From contig NZ_MJAH01000009.1 of the NCBI RefSeq assembly GCF_001746295.1, forward strand, positions 198,565-262,564: DNA of 64,000 bases, read 5' to 3'. The position numbers and the translations under genes are program-made. This DNA is from Streptomyces sp. LUP47B (lineage in GTDB: Bacteria > Actinomycetota > Actinomycetes > Streptomycetales > Streptomycetaceae). The notes under the pieces were generated by a model. It was not told where the DNA came from and ran no database searches. It saw only the letters and a list, made by a program, of their open reading frames with translations. Below, piece after piece: positions 34,608-45,700 of this stretch (position 1 is its first letter; the number at the start of each line of letters is the position of its first letter).

Positions 34608-36734
34608 ATGGCTACCACTTCACTTGACCTGGCCAAGGTCCGCAACATCGGGATCATGGCCCACATCGACGCGGGCAAGACGACCACCACCGAGCGGATC
34701 CTCTTCTACACCGGCGTCAGCTACAAGATCGGTGAGGTCCACGACGGCGCTGCCACCATGGACTGGATGGAGCAGGAGCAGGAGCGTGGCATCACGATCA
34801 CCTCTGCTGCCACCACCTGTCACTGGCCGCTCGAGGACAACGACTACACGATCAACATCATCGACACCCCCGGGCACGTCGACTTCACGGTCGAGGTGGA
34901 GCGTTCGCTCCGCGTGCTCGACGGTGCCGTCACGGTGTTCGACGGTGTCGCCGGTGTCGAGCCGCAGTCCGAGACGGTGTGGCGTCAGGCCGACCGTTAC
35001 GGTGTGCCGCGCATCTGCTTCGTGAACAAGCTGGACCGTACCGGCGCCGAGTTCCACCGCTGCGTGGACATGATCTCGGACCGCCTGGGCGCCGTCCCGC
35101 TCGTCATGCAGCTGCCGATCGGCGCCGAGATGGACTTCAAGGGCGTTGTGGACCTGGTCCGCATGAAGGCGCTCGTGTGGTCCGCCGAGGCGGCGAAGGG
35201 CGAGATGTACGACGTCGTCGACATCCCGGCCACGCACACCGAGGCCGCCGAGGAGTACCGCGGCAAGCTGGTCGAGGCCGTCGCGGAGAACGACGACGAG
35301 ATCATGGAGCTGTTCCTGGAGGGGCAGGAGCCCACCGAGGAGCAGCTGTACGCCGCGATCCGTCGCATCACCATCGCGTCCGGCAAGTCCGACGGCGTCA
35401 CGGTCACCCCGGTGTTCTGTGGCACCGCGTTCAAGAACAAGGGCGTCCAGCCCCTGCTCGACGCGGTCGTGCGCTACCTGCCGACCCCGCTCGACGTCGA
35501 GGCCATCGAGGGCCACGACGTGAAGGACCCCGAGCTGGTCGTCAAGCGCAAGCCGTCCGACGAGGAGCCGCTGTCCGCGCTGGCGTTCAAGATCATGAGC
35601 GACCCGCACCTCGGCAAGCTCACCTTCGTCCGGATCTACTCCGGTCGCCTGGAGTCCGGCACCGCGGTGCTGAACTCCGTCAAGGGCAAGAAGGAGCGCA
35701 TCGGCAAGATCTACCGCATGCACGCGAACAAGCGTGAGGAGATCGAGTCGGTGGGCGCCGGCGACATCGTCGCCGTGATGGGCCTGAAGCAGACCACCAC
35801 CGGTGAGACGCTGAGCGACGACAAGAACCCGGTCATCCTGGAGTCCATGGACTTCCCGGCGCCGGTCATCCAGGTCGCCATCGAGCCCAAGTCCAAGGGT
35901 GACCAGGAGAAGCTGGGTGTCGCCATCCAGCGTCTCGCGGAGGAGGACCCCTCCTTCCAGGTCCACTCGGACGAGGAGACCGGCCAGACCATCATCGGTG
36001 GTATGGGCGAGCTGCACCTCGAGGTGCTGGTCGACCGTATGCGCCGTGAGTTCAAGGTCGAGGCCAACGTCGGTAAGCCGCAGGTCGCCTACCGTGAGAC
36101 GATCCGCAAGGCCGTCGAGCGCGTCGACTACACGCACAAGAAGCAGACTGGTGGAACCGGCCAGTTCGCGAAGGTGCAGATCGCGATCGAGCCCATCGAG
36201 GGCGGCGACGCCTCGTACGAGTTCGTGAACAAGGTGACCGGTGGTCGTATCCCGAAGGAGTACATCCCTTCGGTCGACGCCGGTGCGCAGGAGGCCATGC
36301 AGTTCGGCATCCTCGCCGGGTACGAGATGACGGGCGTCCGCGTCATTCTTCTCGACGGTGCCTACCACGAGGTCGACTCCTCCGAGCTCGCGTTCAAGAT
36401 CGCCGGCTCGCAGGCCTTCAAGGAGGCCGCGCGCAAGGCCAGCCCCGTGCTGCTCGAGCCGATGATGGCCGTCGAGGTCACCACGCCCGAGGACTACATG
36501 GGCGACGTCATCGGCGACATCAACTCCCGCCGTGGTCAGATCCAGGCCATGGAGGAGCGGGCCGGTGCCCGCGTCGTGAAGGGCCTCGTGCCCCTCTCGG
36601 AGATGTTCGGCTACGTCGGAGACCTCCGCAGCAAGACGTCGGGTCGCGCAAGCTACTCGATGCAGTTCGACTCCTACGCCGAGGTTCCGCGGAACGTCGC
36701 CGAGGAGATCATCGCGAAGGCCAAGGGCGAGTAA
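34608..36734 (+). CDS. fusA: Elongation factor G
   Basis: 708-residue GTPase that drives translocation and, with RRF, ribosome recycling. GTP-binding motifs: MAHIDAGKTTTTERIL (P-loop), RGITITSAATT (switch I), DTPGHVDF (G3) and NKLDRTGAE (G4). Domain IV is near GGTGQFAKVQIAIEPIEGGD and the tip at AGAQEAMQFGILAGYEMTG. Full canonical length. It lies 39 bases after rpsG in the str operon. It is the target of fusidic acid; no resistance change can be judged by eye. Confidence 0.98.
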   Translation: MATTSLDLAKVRNIGIMAHIDAGKTTTTERILFYTGVSYKIGEVHDGAATMDWMEQEQERGITITSAATTCHWPLEDNDYTINIIDTPGHVDFTVEVERSLRVLDGAVTVFDGVAGVEPQSETVWRQADRYGVPRICFVNKLDRTGAEFHRCVDMISDRLGAVPLVMQLPIGAEMDFKGVVDLVRMKALVWSAEAAKGEMYDVVDIPATHTEAAEEYRGKLVEAVAENDDEIMELFLEGQEPTEEQLYAAIRRITIASGKSDGVTVTPVFCGTAFKNKGVQPLLDAVVRYLPTPLDVEAIEGHDVKDPELVVKRKPSDEEPLSALAFKIMSDPHLGKLTFVRIYSGRLESGTAVLNSVKGKKERIGKIYRMHANKREEIESVGAGDIVAVMGLKQTTTGETLSDDKNPVILESMDFPAPVIQVAIEPKSKGDQEKLGVAIQRLAEEDPSFQVHSDEETGQTIIGGMGELHLEVLVDRMRREFKVEANVGKPQVAYRETIRKAVERVDYTHKKQTGGTGQFAKVQIAIEPIEGGDASYEFVNKVTGGRIPKEYIPSVDAGAQEAMQFGILAGYEMTGVRVILLDGAYHEVDSSELAFKIAGSQAFKEAARKASPVLLEPMMAVEVTTPEDYMGDVIGDINSRRGQIQAMEERAGARVVKGLVPLSEMFGYVGDLRSKTSGRASYSMQFDSYAEVPRNVAEEIIAKAKGE

Positions 36735-36770
36735 CGCACCGCGTTCGCACGCTTTAGGCTTGACTCCGGA

Positions 36771-36817
36771 GCCCGGAGGGGCATTCACCCGTATTTGCGC
36801 GGGGAGTGCCCCCGGGC
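36771..36817 (+). promoter_or_regulatory. Stem-loop and probable promoter in the fusA-tuf spacer
   Basis: GCCCGGAGGGGCATTC pairs with GAGTGCCCCCGGGC (36771-36786 with 36804-36817) with a two-base bulge and one G:T pair. TTGACT at 36760-36765 just upstream suggests a promoter overlapping the stem. Separate tuf1 transcription from this spacer has been described for streptomycetes, which fits. Confidence 0.5.
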
Positions 36818-36889
36818 CGAGGCTTTCCAGCAAAGATCACCTGGCGCCGATGAAGCAAGGCGTTCAGAACCACTCCACAGGAGGACCCC

Positions 36890-38083
<1,194 letters not shown>

Positions 38084-38108
38084 TCTTGACCCGGTAGGTC
38101 TCTGAAGG

Positions 38109-38140
38109 GGCCCGTACGACTTCGGTCGTACGGGCCTTTT
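38109..38140 (+). terminator. Terminator of tuf
   Basis: GGCCCGTACGAC - TTCG - GTCGTACGGGCC followed by TTTT: a perfect 12-bp stem with a stable UUCG tetraloop, 25 bases after the tuf stop. Confidence 0.96.
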
Positions 38141-38339
38141 CGCGTGGGGTTGCACGGGGCGGGGTGAAGAGTCGGCGAACTCTGCGGGACGCCTTTCCGA
38201 GACTTCGGCCAACTCCCCGCCGAGGCCGTCCCGAATGTTCTTGTCTGGCCGCTGTGGGGCGGTTGTGCGGGTCGTAGCCTGAGGCGTCCGGTGGCCACTC
38301 CCGGCCCGGCATTCCCTCGCGAGGACGGCGGACACGCAG

Positions 38340-39548
38340 GTGTCGATGCAGGATGCGGAGCGCAGAACGTCGATACCCCGGCGGGTCGTCAGCGGCCTGC
38401 AGCAGCCCCTTCCGCCCCTCACCGCGCCCGCCCCGCCGGGACAGCCCACGCGCGCCGCCCGGCACGCCTCCGTACGGGACCGCGCCGGCCGCCGGCTCTA
38501 CGCCATCGACGGCATCCGGCTCCTCGCCGCCCTCATGGTCGCCGTGCACCACTACGCCGGCACGAACCGCGTCGACCAGCCGGGCAACCGCATCTGGGAC
38601 CGGCCGGTCTCCGACATCATGCCGACGGTCTTCCGGTTCGCCTCCTACGGCTGGATCGGCGTCGAGATCTTCTTCGTGATCAGCGGCTTCGTGATCTGCA
38701 TGTCCTGCTGGGGCCGTACCCCGAGACAGTTCTTCGTGTCACGGGTGATCCGGCTGTACCCGGCGTACTGGTTCGCCATCGCGTTCACCACCACCGTCCT
38801 GATGCTGCTGCCCGGCGTGTGGGACCGCCTGCGCATGCGGGACGTACTCCTCAACATCACGATGCTCCAGTCCGGTTCGGGCGTCATGAACGTCGACGGC
38901 GTCTACTGGACCCTCTGGTCGGAACTCCGCTTCTACCTCCTCTTCCTGGTGGTCGTGTGGAGCGGTCTGACCTACCGCAAGGTCGTCGTCTTCTGCTGTG
39001 TGTGGGGCGCCGCGGCCATGCTCGCCCCGATCTCGAAACTCCCCCTCCTGGAGCTGGTCGCCAACCCCGAGGGTGCCTGGTACTTCATCGGCGGCCTGGC
39101 GCTGTATCTGATGCACCGCTTCGGCCAGGACCTGCTGCTGTGGGGGATCCTCGCGATGGCCTGGCTGATGGGCCAGCGCGAACTCGGCATCAGGATCGAC
39201 GAGGTCGAGCATGTGTCGGGATGGCGGGGGAGCGTGGCGATCTTCACCGTGTTCCTGCTCGTCATGGTCGCCATCGCCCTCGGCGCCACGGACCGCATCC
39301 GCTGGAGGTGGCTGGTGACGGCGGGCGCGCTGACGTATCCGCTGTATCTGATGCACTACGCGGCCGGTACGACGGTCATCAACCGCCTGCGCGACACCAT
39401 GGACGCCCGTCTGCTGATCGTCTCCGTGATCGCCGGGTTCATGCTGCTGAGCTGGCTGGTGCACCGGTTCGTGGAGCGGCCGGCGGCACGGCTGCTGAAG
39501 CGGGGTCTGGACACGTCGTTCGCCCGACTGCGGAACGCGAGCGCCTGA
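38340..39548 (+). CDS. Acyltransferase 3 family membrane protein
   Basis: 402-residue integral membrane acyltransferase (about 10 helices) of the family that O-acetylates or acylates sugars, peptidoglycan or exported metabolites. After a 50-residue cytoplasmic leader, RLYAIDGIRLLAALMVAVHH shows the family start with the catalytic His. ASYGWIGVEIFFVISGFVIC and the SRVIRLYPAYWFAI block (conserved Arg) are hallmarks, as is LTYPLYLMHYAAGTT late in the protein. GTG 38340 is uncertain; an ATG lies 6 bases downstream. It is the first gene of the accessory block after tuf. The acceptor is unknown. Confidence 0.88.
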   Translation: MSMQDAERRTSIPRRVVSGLQQPLPPLTAPAPPGQPTRAARHASVRDRAGRRLYAIDGIRLLAALMVAVHHYAGTNRVDQPGNRIWDRPVSDIMPTVFRFASYGWIGVEIFFVISGFVICMSCWGRTPRQFFVSRVIRLYPAYWFAIAFTTTVLMLLPGVWDRLRMRDVLLNITMLQSGSGVMNVDGVYWTLWSELRFYLLFLVVVWSGLTYRKVVVFCCVWGAAAMLAPISKLPLLELVANPEGAWYFIGGLALYLMHRFGQDLLLWGILAMAWLMGQRELGIRIDEVEHVSGWRGSVAIFTVFLLVMVAIALGATDRIRWRWLVTAGALTYPLYLMHYAAGTTVINRLRDTMDARLLIVSVIAGFMLLSWLVHRFVERPAARLLKRGLDTSFARLRNASA

Positions 39549-39624
39549 ACGTCCGTACGGCGAACGGCCTTTCTGAGTACGAACGCTCATGCGGCCGCGT
39601 GTACCCGCGCGCTGTGATGGACCC

Positions 39625-39979
39625 ATGCCGGACCTCACGCTCGACGACGACCGCGCGAACGGCGCCTGGGTCGCCCCGCTGCTCTCGACGCTCCTCACCC
39701 TGCCCGCGTGTCTGCTCGCCTACGCCGTCGGCGGCCTCTCCGCGATGGCATGCGACTCCTGCGCGGCCCCCGAGGCCGACCGCTTCGAGTCGAGCTTCGG
39801 CATCGCCTTCCCGGTGCTGCTCGGAGGCCCTGGGCCTCGCCCTGTTCCTGCTGGCCGCCGGCTGGGCCCTGCCGTGGGAACGCCGCAACACGGCCCGCCG
39901 GCTGGGACTCGCGCTGGCGGCACCGGCGCTGGTGCCGTGCGTCTACGGCGTGTTCATGGCGCTGGTGGACTGGCCGTAG
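39625..39979 (+). pseudogene. Small three-helix membrane protein, frameshifted
   Basis: From ATG 39625 the frame gives MPDLTLDDDRANGAWVAPLL, a helix, MACDSCAAPEADRFESSFGI and AFPVLLG, then degenerates. The neighbouring frame continues as ALGLALFLLAAGWALPWERR and ends VYGVFMALVDWP at 39979. Removing one G near 39822-39826 (GGAGG) restores a single 117-codon gene encoding a protein with three transmembrane helices; the span of 355 nt is one over a multiple of three. No family is recognised. It may be a real frameshift or an assembly error. Confidence 0.65.
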
Positions 39980-40049
39980 GGCAAGCGGAAGTCATGATCG
40001 GGTCATGGGATAGTCTGCCGCTTCTTTCCCGTCAACGAATGAGGTGGTA

Positions 40050-40880
40050 ATGACCATTGGCAGACGTACGGCCACCGGAGCCGCACTCGTGGGGGCTCTG
40101 GCCCTCACCGTCCTGAACGCCCCGGCGGCCCAAGCTCAGGACACCGGAATCACCGTGTCCGACATCGTGATCAACAAGGGCAAGCCGATAGTCGTCGGCA
40201 CCTCGAAGGTGGTGGAGCCGTCCCTCACCTTCAAGATCACCCTGCCGCCCGGGTACAGCACGAGCGACCCGTTCCGGTACGACGCGTTCCCCTTCCTCTA
40301 CCGGGGAACCCTGCCGCAGGACCTGGCCGGTTCCATGGCCCACTACATCGGTCCCGGGGGCTACACCTGCTACGAGCAGAGCGACAAGAAGGCCGAGTGC
40401 GAGGGGTCCCTCTACATCGACCCGCACCCGAGCCGTGACGAGGTCGCCTCCAACAGCGACGCCACCACATGGAAGACCGCCGTCTCCCTGTTCCTGTTCA
40501 AGGCCAACGGCAACCTCGCGGCCCACGAGCGCGAGACCCGGTCCCTGACCGTGCGGCTCAAGCGGGCGGCGAAGGTCACCGTGAACGCCGGGCCGGAACC
40601 GGTCGTCAAGGGCAAGAAGATCACCGTCACCGGCAACCTCACCCGTGCGAACTGGGCGACCAAGAAGTACGGCGGCTACGGCGGCCGTTCGGTCAGCCTC
40701 CAGTTCCGGGAGACGGGCACCAGCTCCTTCGTCACGGTCAAGAAGGTCGCGTCCAGCAGCACCGGCGCCCTGAAGACCACGGTCACCGCGTCGAAGGACG
40801 GGACCTGGCGCTGGTCGTACGGGGGCAACGACACGACGGGCGGCGCGACGAGCGGCGGGGACCACGTGGACGTGCGCTGA
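40050..40880 (+). CDS. Secreted protein of unknown function
   Basis: 276-residue exported protein. The signal peptide runs MTIGRRTATGAALVGALALT to AAQAQD (cleavage near residue 29). The mature region contains VSDIVINKGKPIVVGTSK and TVNAGPEPVVKGKKITVTGN, which look like Ig-like beta-sandwich starts, the second followed by VSLQFRETGTSSFVTVKKVA and DGTWRWSYGG as in repeat bacterial surface domains. Two cysteines (TCYEQSDKKAEC) may form a disulfide. ATG 40050 follows GAGGTGG. No enzyme motif is visible. Confidence 0.8.
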   Translation: MTIGRRTATGAALVGALALTVLNAPAAQAQDTGITVSDIVINKGKPIVVGTSKVVEPSLTFKITLPPGYSTSDPFRYDAFPFLYRGTLPQDLAGSMAHYIGPGGYTCYEQSDKKAECEGSLYIDPHPSRDEVASNSDATTWKTAVSLFLFKANGNLAAHERETRSLTVRLKRAAKVTVNAGPEPVVKGKKITVTGNLTRANWATKKYGGYGGRSVSLQFRETGTSSFVTVKKVASSSTGALKTTVTASKDGTWRWSYGGNDTTGGATSGGDHVDVR

Positions 40881-41072
40881 CGTCGTCGGTATGGGTGCTG
40901 GTCCGGTTCGGTCGTGGTTCGATTGCTTCGGTCGCGGTTCGGTCGAATTCCGAGCCCCGGGCCTGGCCGATCCCGCCCCGCCTGAAGACCGGTTCACCGC
41001 TCTGCGGCCAGATTGGCTGCGGGGCGGTGCCCGGCAGCGGCAAGTCCAACGCCTTGGAGGGGCTGACGGCTG

Positions 41073-41399
41073 CTACGCGGGAGATGCAGTGTCGCTGACG
41101 AGTCGCAGCGTGGGGGGCGGTGGGGCGAACTCGCCGATTTCGAGTGCTGCCTCGCGCCAGTGCGCGATGAGTTCGAGGATGCCTTCGCTGTCCTGGCGGT
41201 AGCCGGGCGGCGGCATGTGCGGGGCGGTCGGCCACATGATGGTGGCGGCGAACCGGACCGCGTGCATGGCGGCGCCCACGTGCGGGTCGACGGCGCTGCC
41301 CTCCAGACGCCGCAGCGTGTCGAGCCGGGCGGCGGTGTCGAGAAGCTCGGCGTACATCATCGCGTGCTCACGCCCGTGCACGGTCGTTGGTTCGTTCAC
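41073..41399 (-). CDS. Small hypothetical protein
   Basis: 108-residue soluble protein, mostly helical by composition: YAELLDTAARLDTLRRLEGS, HVGAAMHAVRFAATIMWPTA and ILELIAHWREAALEIGEF. No family was recognised. GTG 41399 follows GGAGG at 9 bases; ATG codons at about residues 14 and 15 are alternatives. It lies 64 bases downstream of the winged-helix gene in the same direction, so the two may form an operon. Confidence 0.6.
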   Translation of the reverse strand: MNEPTTVHGREHAMMYAELLDTAARLDTLRRLEGSAVDPHVGAAMHAVRFAATIMWPTAPHMPPPGYRQDSEGILELIAHWREAALEIGEFAPPPPTLRLVSDTASPA

Positions 41400-41463
41400 G
41401 GGGGCGTGCCTCCGGGCTTCGGGTTGGGGGGCGGTGTCCGTCGGCTGCGTGCCGACGGGTCTG

Positions 41464-42381
41464 TCAGGTTTCCGCGTCGCGGGCGCCGCGGCCCGCCTCG
41501 CGACAGTCGCGGCAGCGGCCGTTCTTCTCCCAGGTCCGGAAGCCCCGGTCACAGCCGTCGCAGTTGACCATCGGGGCTACAGGGACGGGATCGCTGCCGG
41601 GTGGCGGGGCGGGAGGCGCCGGAGCCGGGAGGAACTCGGTGAGCCGGTGGGCGAGCAGGGCCGCGGGATGGCGCACGGGGTCGCGCGGGAGGTTCGAGGT
41701 CAGCGAGTGGCGTACGGCTTCAGGACGCGCGCCGCGCTCGAGCCAGGTGGCGACGGCGGGGGCGAGTCGCTGGACATCGCGTTCGGCGAGGAGGAAGCGG
41801 GGGTCGTCGTGATGGAGCGTGACGAGGAGGGCGGTGGCGGCACGCTGGAGCTCCGGGTCGCGGTCCTGGGGTTCGAGGAGCGGGGGTTTGGACGCGGGGG
41901 AGGGGGAGGGCGGCGCAGGTGTCGTGGGCCGGGGTTCCGGGACGGCGGGCGGTGGCGGCGGTACGGCGTCGGGGGCCGGCGGGGGTGGCCCTTCGGGGGC
42001 AGTGGGCGGGGGGCTGCTCTCGAGGCGCCGGCCCTGGGGCCGGTTGTACGACACCGTGTGCGTGACGACCCGCCCGTTGGGGAGCCGTTTGCGCACCTGG
42101 GCCAGATAGCCGTGGGCCTTCAGTTCACGTAGGGCGGCGGCGATACGGGTCTCGCCCTCGGTGAACCGGTCGGCGAGCGTCTTGATGTCCACGCGGGCCT
42201 CGTCCGGCAGCGACTGGATGTGCAGGGCGAGGCCGATCGCGGTGAGCGAGAGCTGCCGGTGCTGGGCGAGGTGGTTGCCGACGACCGTGAAGCGGGTGGT
42301 GTGCGGGACATTGATGTGGGTGACTCCGCGCGGATTCAGCTGCTGGGCGCAGAGGGGCGCGCTAAGGTTCGGGGTGTCCAT
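41464..42381 (-). CDS. Helix-turn-helix protein with C-terminal zinc ribbon
   Basis: 305-residue DNA-binding protein of a type common in Streptomyces. The N-terminal winged helix covers about residues 18-110 (RFTVVGNHLAQHRQLSLTAI, then DIKTLADRFTEGETRIAAAL, RELKAHGYLAQVRKRLPNGR). A Pro-rich linker at about 118-180 separates it from a helical segment and a C-terminal zinc-ribbon-like end with CDGC ... CRDC. The architecture suggests a replication-initiator-like or plasmid-derived regulator, but that is inference. The start ATG 42381 follows GGAG. The target is unknown. Confidence 0.75.
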   Translation of the reverse strand: MDTPNLSAPLCAQQLNPRGVTHINVPHTTRFTVVGNHLAQHRQLSLTAIGLALHIQSLPDEARVDIKTLADRFTEGETRIAAALRELKAHGYLAQVRKRLPNGRVVTHTVSYNRPQGRRLESSPPPTAPEGPPPPAPDAVPPPPPAVPEPRPTTPAPPSPSPASKPPLLEPQDRDPELQRAATALLVTLHHDDPRFLLAERDVQRLAPAVATWLERGARPEAVRHSLTSNLPRDPVRHPAALLAHRLTEFLPAPAPPAPPPGSDPVPVAPMVNCDGCDRGFRTWEKNGRCRDCREAGRGARDAET

Positions 42382-42745
42382 CGGGAAGCTCCTACTTCCT
42401 CGGTGGTCAGGCCCTCGCACTGGGATTGCCGTCCCGGCGGGGGCCGTCGCATGTCTGCGGTGGTGTGGTCGCGGCGAGCATATGCCAGCGAACCGGTGGG
42501 AAATCCAACTGAGTTGAGGAACGCCACTCGTACGGGTGACCAGGGCTTCTGTGAAAGCACGGTGGGGCGGGGCGGGGTTGGTTCTCTCCCCGGTTTTCGT
42601 CTTAAGGCTTTGATCACGCGTGGGGCCGGGCGGTGGAGTACCGGCACGTGACGGGGCGCGTTCCGGTGGGTACAGGACGTTTTCGCGTCATTGACCTCGA
42701 TGTGGAGCATGTCGCCAACGACGCGGAGGACGAGGCGGGAGTCCC
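42382..42745. other. Spacer between the winged-helix gene and the FG-GAP gene
   Basis: 364 bases with no credible gene on either strand: short frames are Arg/Pro-rich shadows. It should hold the promoter of the winged-helix gene on the minus strand; I see no convincing hexamers. The only structure is the terminator at 42746-42780. Confidence 0.5.
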
Positions 42746-42780
42746 GGCCGGGGGTGACTGCGAGCCCGTCACCCCCGGCC
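42746..42780 (-). terminator. Terminator of the FG-GAP protein gene
   Basis: GGCCGGGGGTGA and TCACCCCCGGCC form a perfect 12-bp stem, 6 bases past the stop codon of the minus-strand gene. Confidence 0.88.
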
Positions 42781-42786
42781 CCCGGC

Positions 42787-45700
42787 TCAGCCGAACGCCA
42801 GCTTCCCCGTCCAGTTGCCGATCACCGTCGTAGAGCTGCCGACGACGGACTTGCCGCCCGAGTACAGCCGCACGCTGCCGTCGCTCATGTGGGCCCAGAT
42901 GTCGGGGATGCCGTCAGCCGTGACGTCGGGGATGCCGAGCAGACGGGGCACGTCGGTCGGGGACCAGCCGCTCGCTGCGTACTCGCCGTCGGTGCCGGTC
43001 GACGAGGCGGCGGCTGTGGCGAGGGAGAGGACGTCGACGCCGTTGCCGGCCGTGTTGGCCTTGCCCTGGCGCAGCAGGGCGCGGCCGCTGGTGGAGCGGT
43101 AGAGCAGGTCGGCGATGCCGTCGCCGGTGATGTCGGAGACGTTGACCAGGTCACGGCCCGGCCAGGCGGTGCCGTCGTTGAGCAGCCGGGCGCCGGAGAA
43201 GGAGGCGCCGGTGTAACCCGTGAAGGCCCAGAACTGGGTGCCGGCGGTGACGAACAGGTCAGGACGGTCGTCGCCGGTGACGTCGCCGGCCGAGAGGATC
43301 TGGTCGAAGGTGGACGGGGCGGGGACATCGACGCTCGCGCCGCCGGCATCGGTGCCCTTGGCGGGTAGCAGGATCGGCAGACGGGCGCAGGTGTTGAAGC
43401 CGCCGTAACCGTCGCCGGGGTAGACGTACAGGGTGCCATCGCCCGTGCGTGCGACCAGATCCTGGAGGCCGTCGCCCGGGTAGTAGTCGCCGAGGTGGGT
43501 GATCAGGGCGCCTCTCCAGCTGACCGTCTGGGTGCAGCCGTCGGCGTAGGCGGTGTTCTTGGTGGTCTTGCCATAGGACGGATCCATGCCGATGAACAGG
43601 TCGCCCTTGGTGCCGGACGGGTAGGCGCGCAAGTCGTCATGGACGACGCCCTCGTCGTCAGTGCTCTCGGTGATGGTCAGCAGGTCCGGCTTGTCGTCAC
43701 CGGTGATGTCACCGGCGGCCTCGTCACGGTCCTTCGGGCTCACGAAGATCTTGTACGAGTTCGGGGTCACCGACTCGTTGCCGGCCGCGTCGACGGCCTT
43801 GACGTAGAGGATGGCGGGACCGGCCAGGGGTGGGGTGACGGAGACGACCGATGTGATGGCGTTACCGGTGATCACGTCGCCCGACTTGGTGGTGCAGCTG
43901 TTGCTGTCACTGATCTTGGTGGACTTGTCGTACGTCGTGCTGTTCCAGCTGTAGGCGTACTGGGTGACCCTGTCCGAGATCCAGTTGGTGAACTTCATGC
44001 AACCGGCCTGTCCGAACGTGGCCTTGGACCACTGGTCCCCGCCGCTGTCGTTGTCGCCGTCCGCCTCGTCGAAGTCCGTGGAGCTCACGGTCGGTGTCTT
44101 CGGGGCCACGGTGTCGAGTTTGAAGTAGCAGGTGTAGCTGGTGGGGGACTGGGCCGCTGTCGGCCTGAAATCGTCCTTGACGTACACGTTCCAGGAGTAA
44201 GTGCCGTCCTTGAGAACGCTTTTGCCGCTGGAGTCGGTGTTGTCGAACACCACGCTCGTAGTGCTCTTGCCGGAGGCGCTCGCCTCCCGGTTGTACACCG
44301 TGCCCGTTCCCGTGTTCTTCAGGGTGAGGTGCATGACGTCCAGATCGTCCTTGCCGTCCGGGTCCGAGGTGGCCGCTGAGAAGGTGATCTGGTCGTTGTC
44401 GCCGATGGTGACGTAGGGCGAGCTGGTGGTGCACTTGCCCGGGCTCATCTTGAGCTTGCTGGGCTTGTTCGGCTTGGTGTTGAACGTGACGTCGATGCTC
44501 GGGCCCGCGTTGTCGTTCGTGGCCTGGAACTTCTTCCACGCGTACTGATCGTCCTCGTTGCTCGCCTGCAACCCGAGTGTCCAGTGGTTCAGGCTGTGGT
44601 CGGCCGCGTACTGGGCGGCGTCCTGGACATCGAAGACGGTGTTCCCGGCCGCGCAGCTCTTCTTGTAGCCCTTGGCGTACGACCTGGTGTCCAGATGGTC
44701 GCTCCAGCCGGGCTGGTTGGACCAACTGGTCTTCTTGTCGATGTCGCCGGTGCGCCACACCTCGACATCCCGCTTGGAACAGGACCAGGCGTACGTCTCC
44801 TTCATGTTGAGCGTGGCCTCCTTGATGGAGGTCGTACGCACCTTCTCCGGCCAATCCATCGTGAAGAACGAACGGCTGCTGCCGAAGGTGTCGGACTCGT
44901 ATCCGACGCGCGCCTCGTTGGTGCCCTTGTTGAAGCCACGGCCGTTGAAAAAGGTGGCGGTGGCCCAGGAACCCCGCTTGTAGGCGGTGGTCCAGTTGCC
45001 CGCGTCGGTGTTGGTGCTGGGGTCGATGAAGACCGGGTACGTCGTGTTCGCCCCGGTCAGAAGTCCCTGGTCGGGCGTGAGGGTGATGGTGCCGTCGGCG
45101 GCCAGCGAGGGGTCGACGCGGGAGGTGCGGGTGCCGGGCTGGGGGCCTGTCAGGCCCGGGATCTCGCGGTCGATGGCGGTGGTGGTGGGGACCACGACCG
45201 CGTCCTCGTCGCCTGCCGGCTGGGTGACCGCCGGTTCGGGCTCGGAAGCGGGCGTGGAGGCGGAGGCCGTGGCGTCCCCGTCGGTCTCCGTGGTCGCGGT
45301 GGGCTCGGGGGAGACGTCGTCGAAGTCGGTGTCGGCGTGCTCGTCCTCGGCCGCGTGGCGCCGGGCAGCGTCGGAGTCGTCACCGGCTTCTGCGGTCGGA
45401 CTCGCCGATCCGCTCTGATCTGGTGTCGGAGTCGGATCCGGGTCGTCGGGGCCGCCGTCTCCGTGCGTCAGGTTGTCGCTCGTGGCGTCCTTGCCCGTCG
45501 AATCCCACATCAGCATGGTCGGGGTGGCCGCGACGTCGTTGCCATCGGCGTCGTAGGCGTGGATGGATCCGCTGCGCGAGTCGAGCTTCATCGTCAGGTC
45601 CGGCGAGGTCAGACCGTACGAGACGGTCTTCAGTGCCGGATTGGCCGCGGCCTCGGCGGACTTGACCACGAGAACCTCGGAGAAACCTCCGTCGGTCGCG

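Noticed and set aside
40990..41098. A Walker-A-like peptide GSGKSNALEGL in a plus-strand frame
   Set aside because: The frame is a shadow continuation of the upstream secreted-protein gene in another phase, has no start or family sequence around it and ends after about 20 more residues. Most likely chance.
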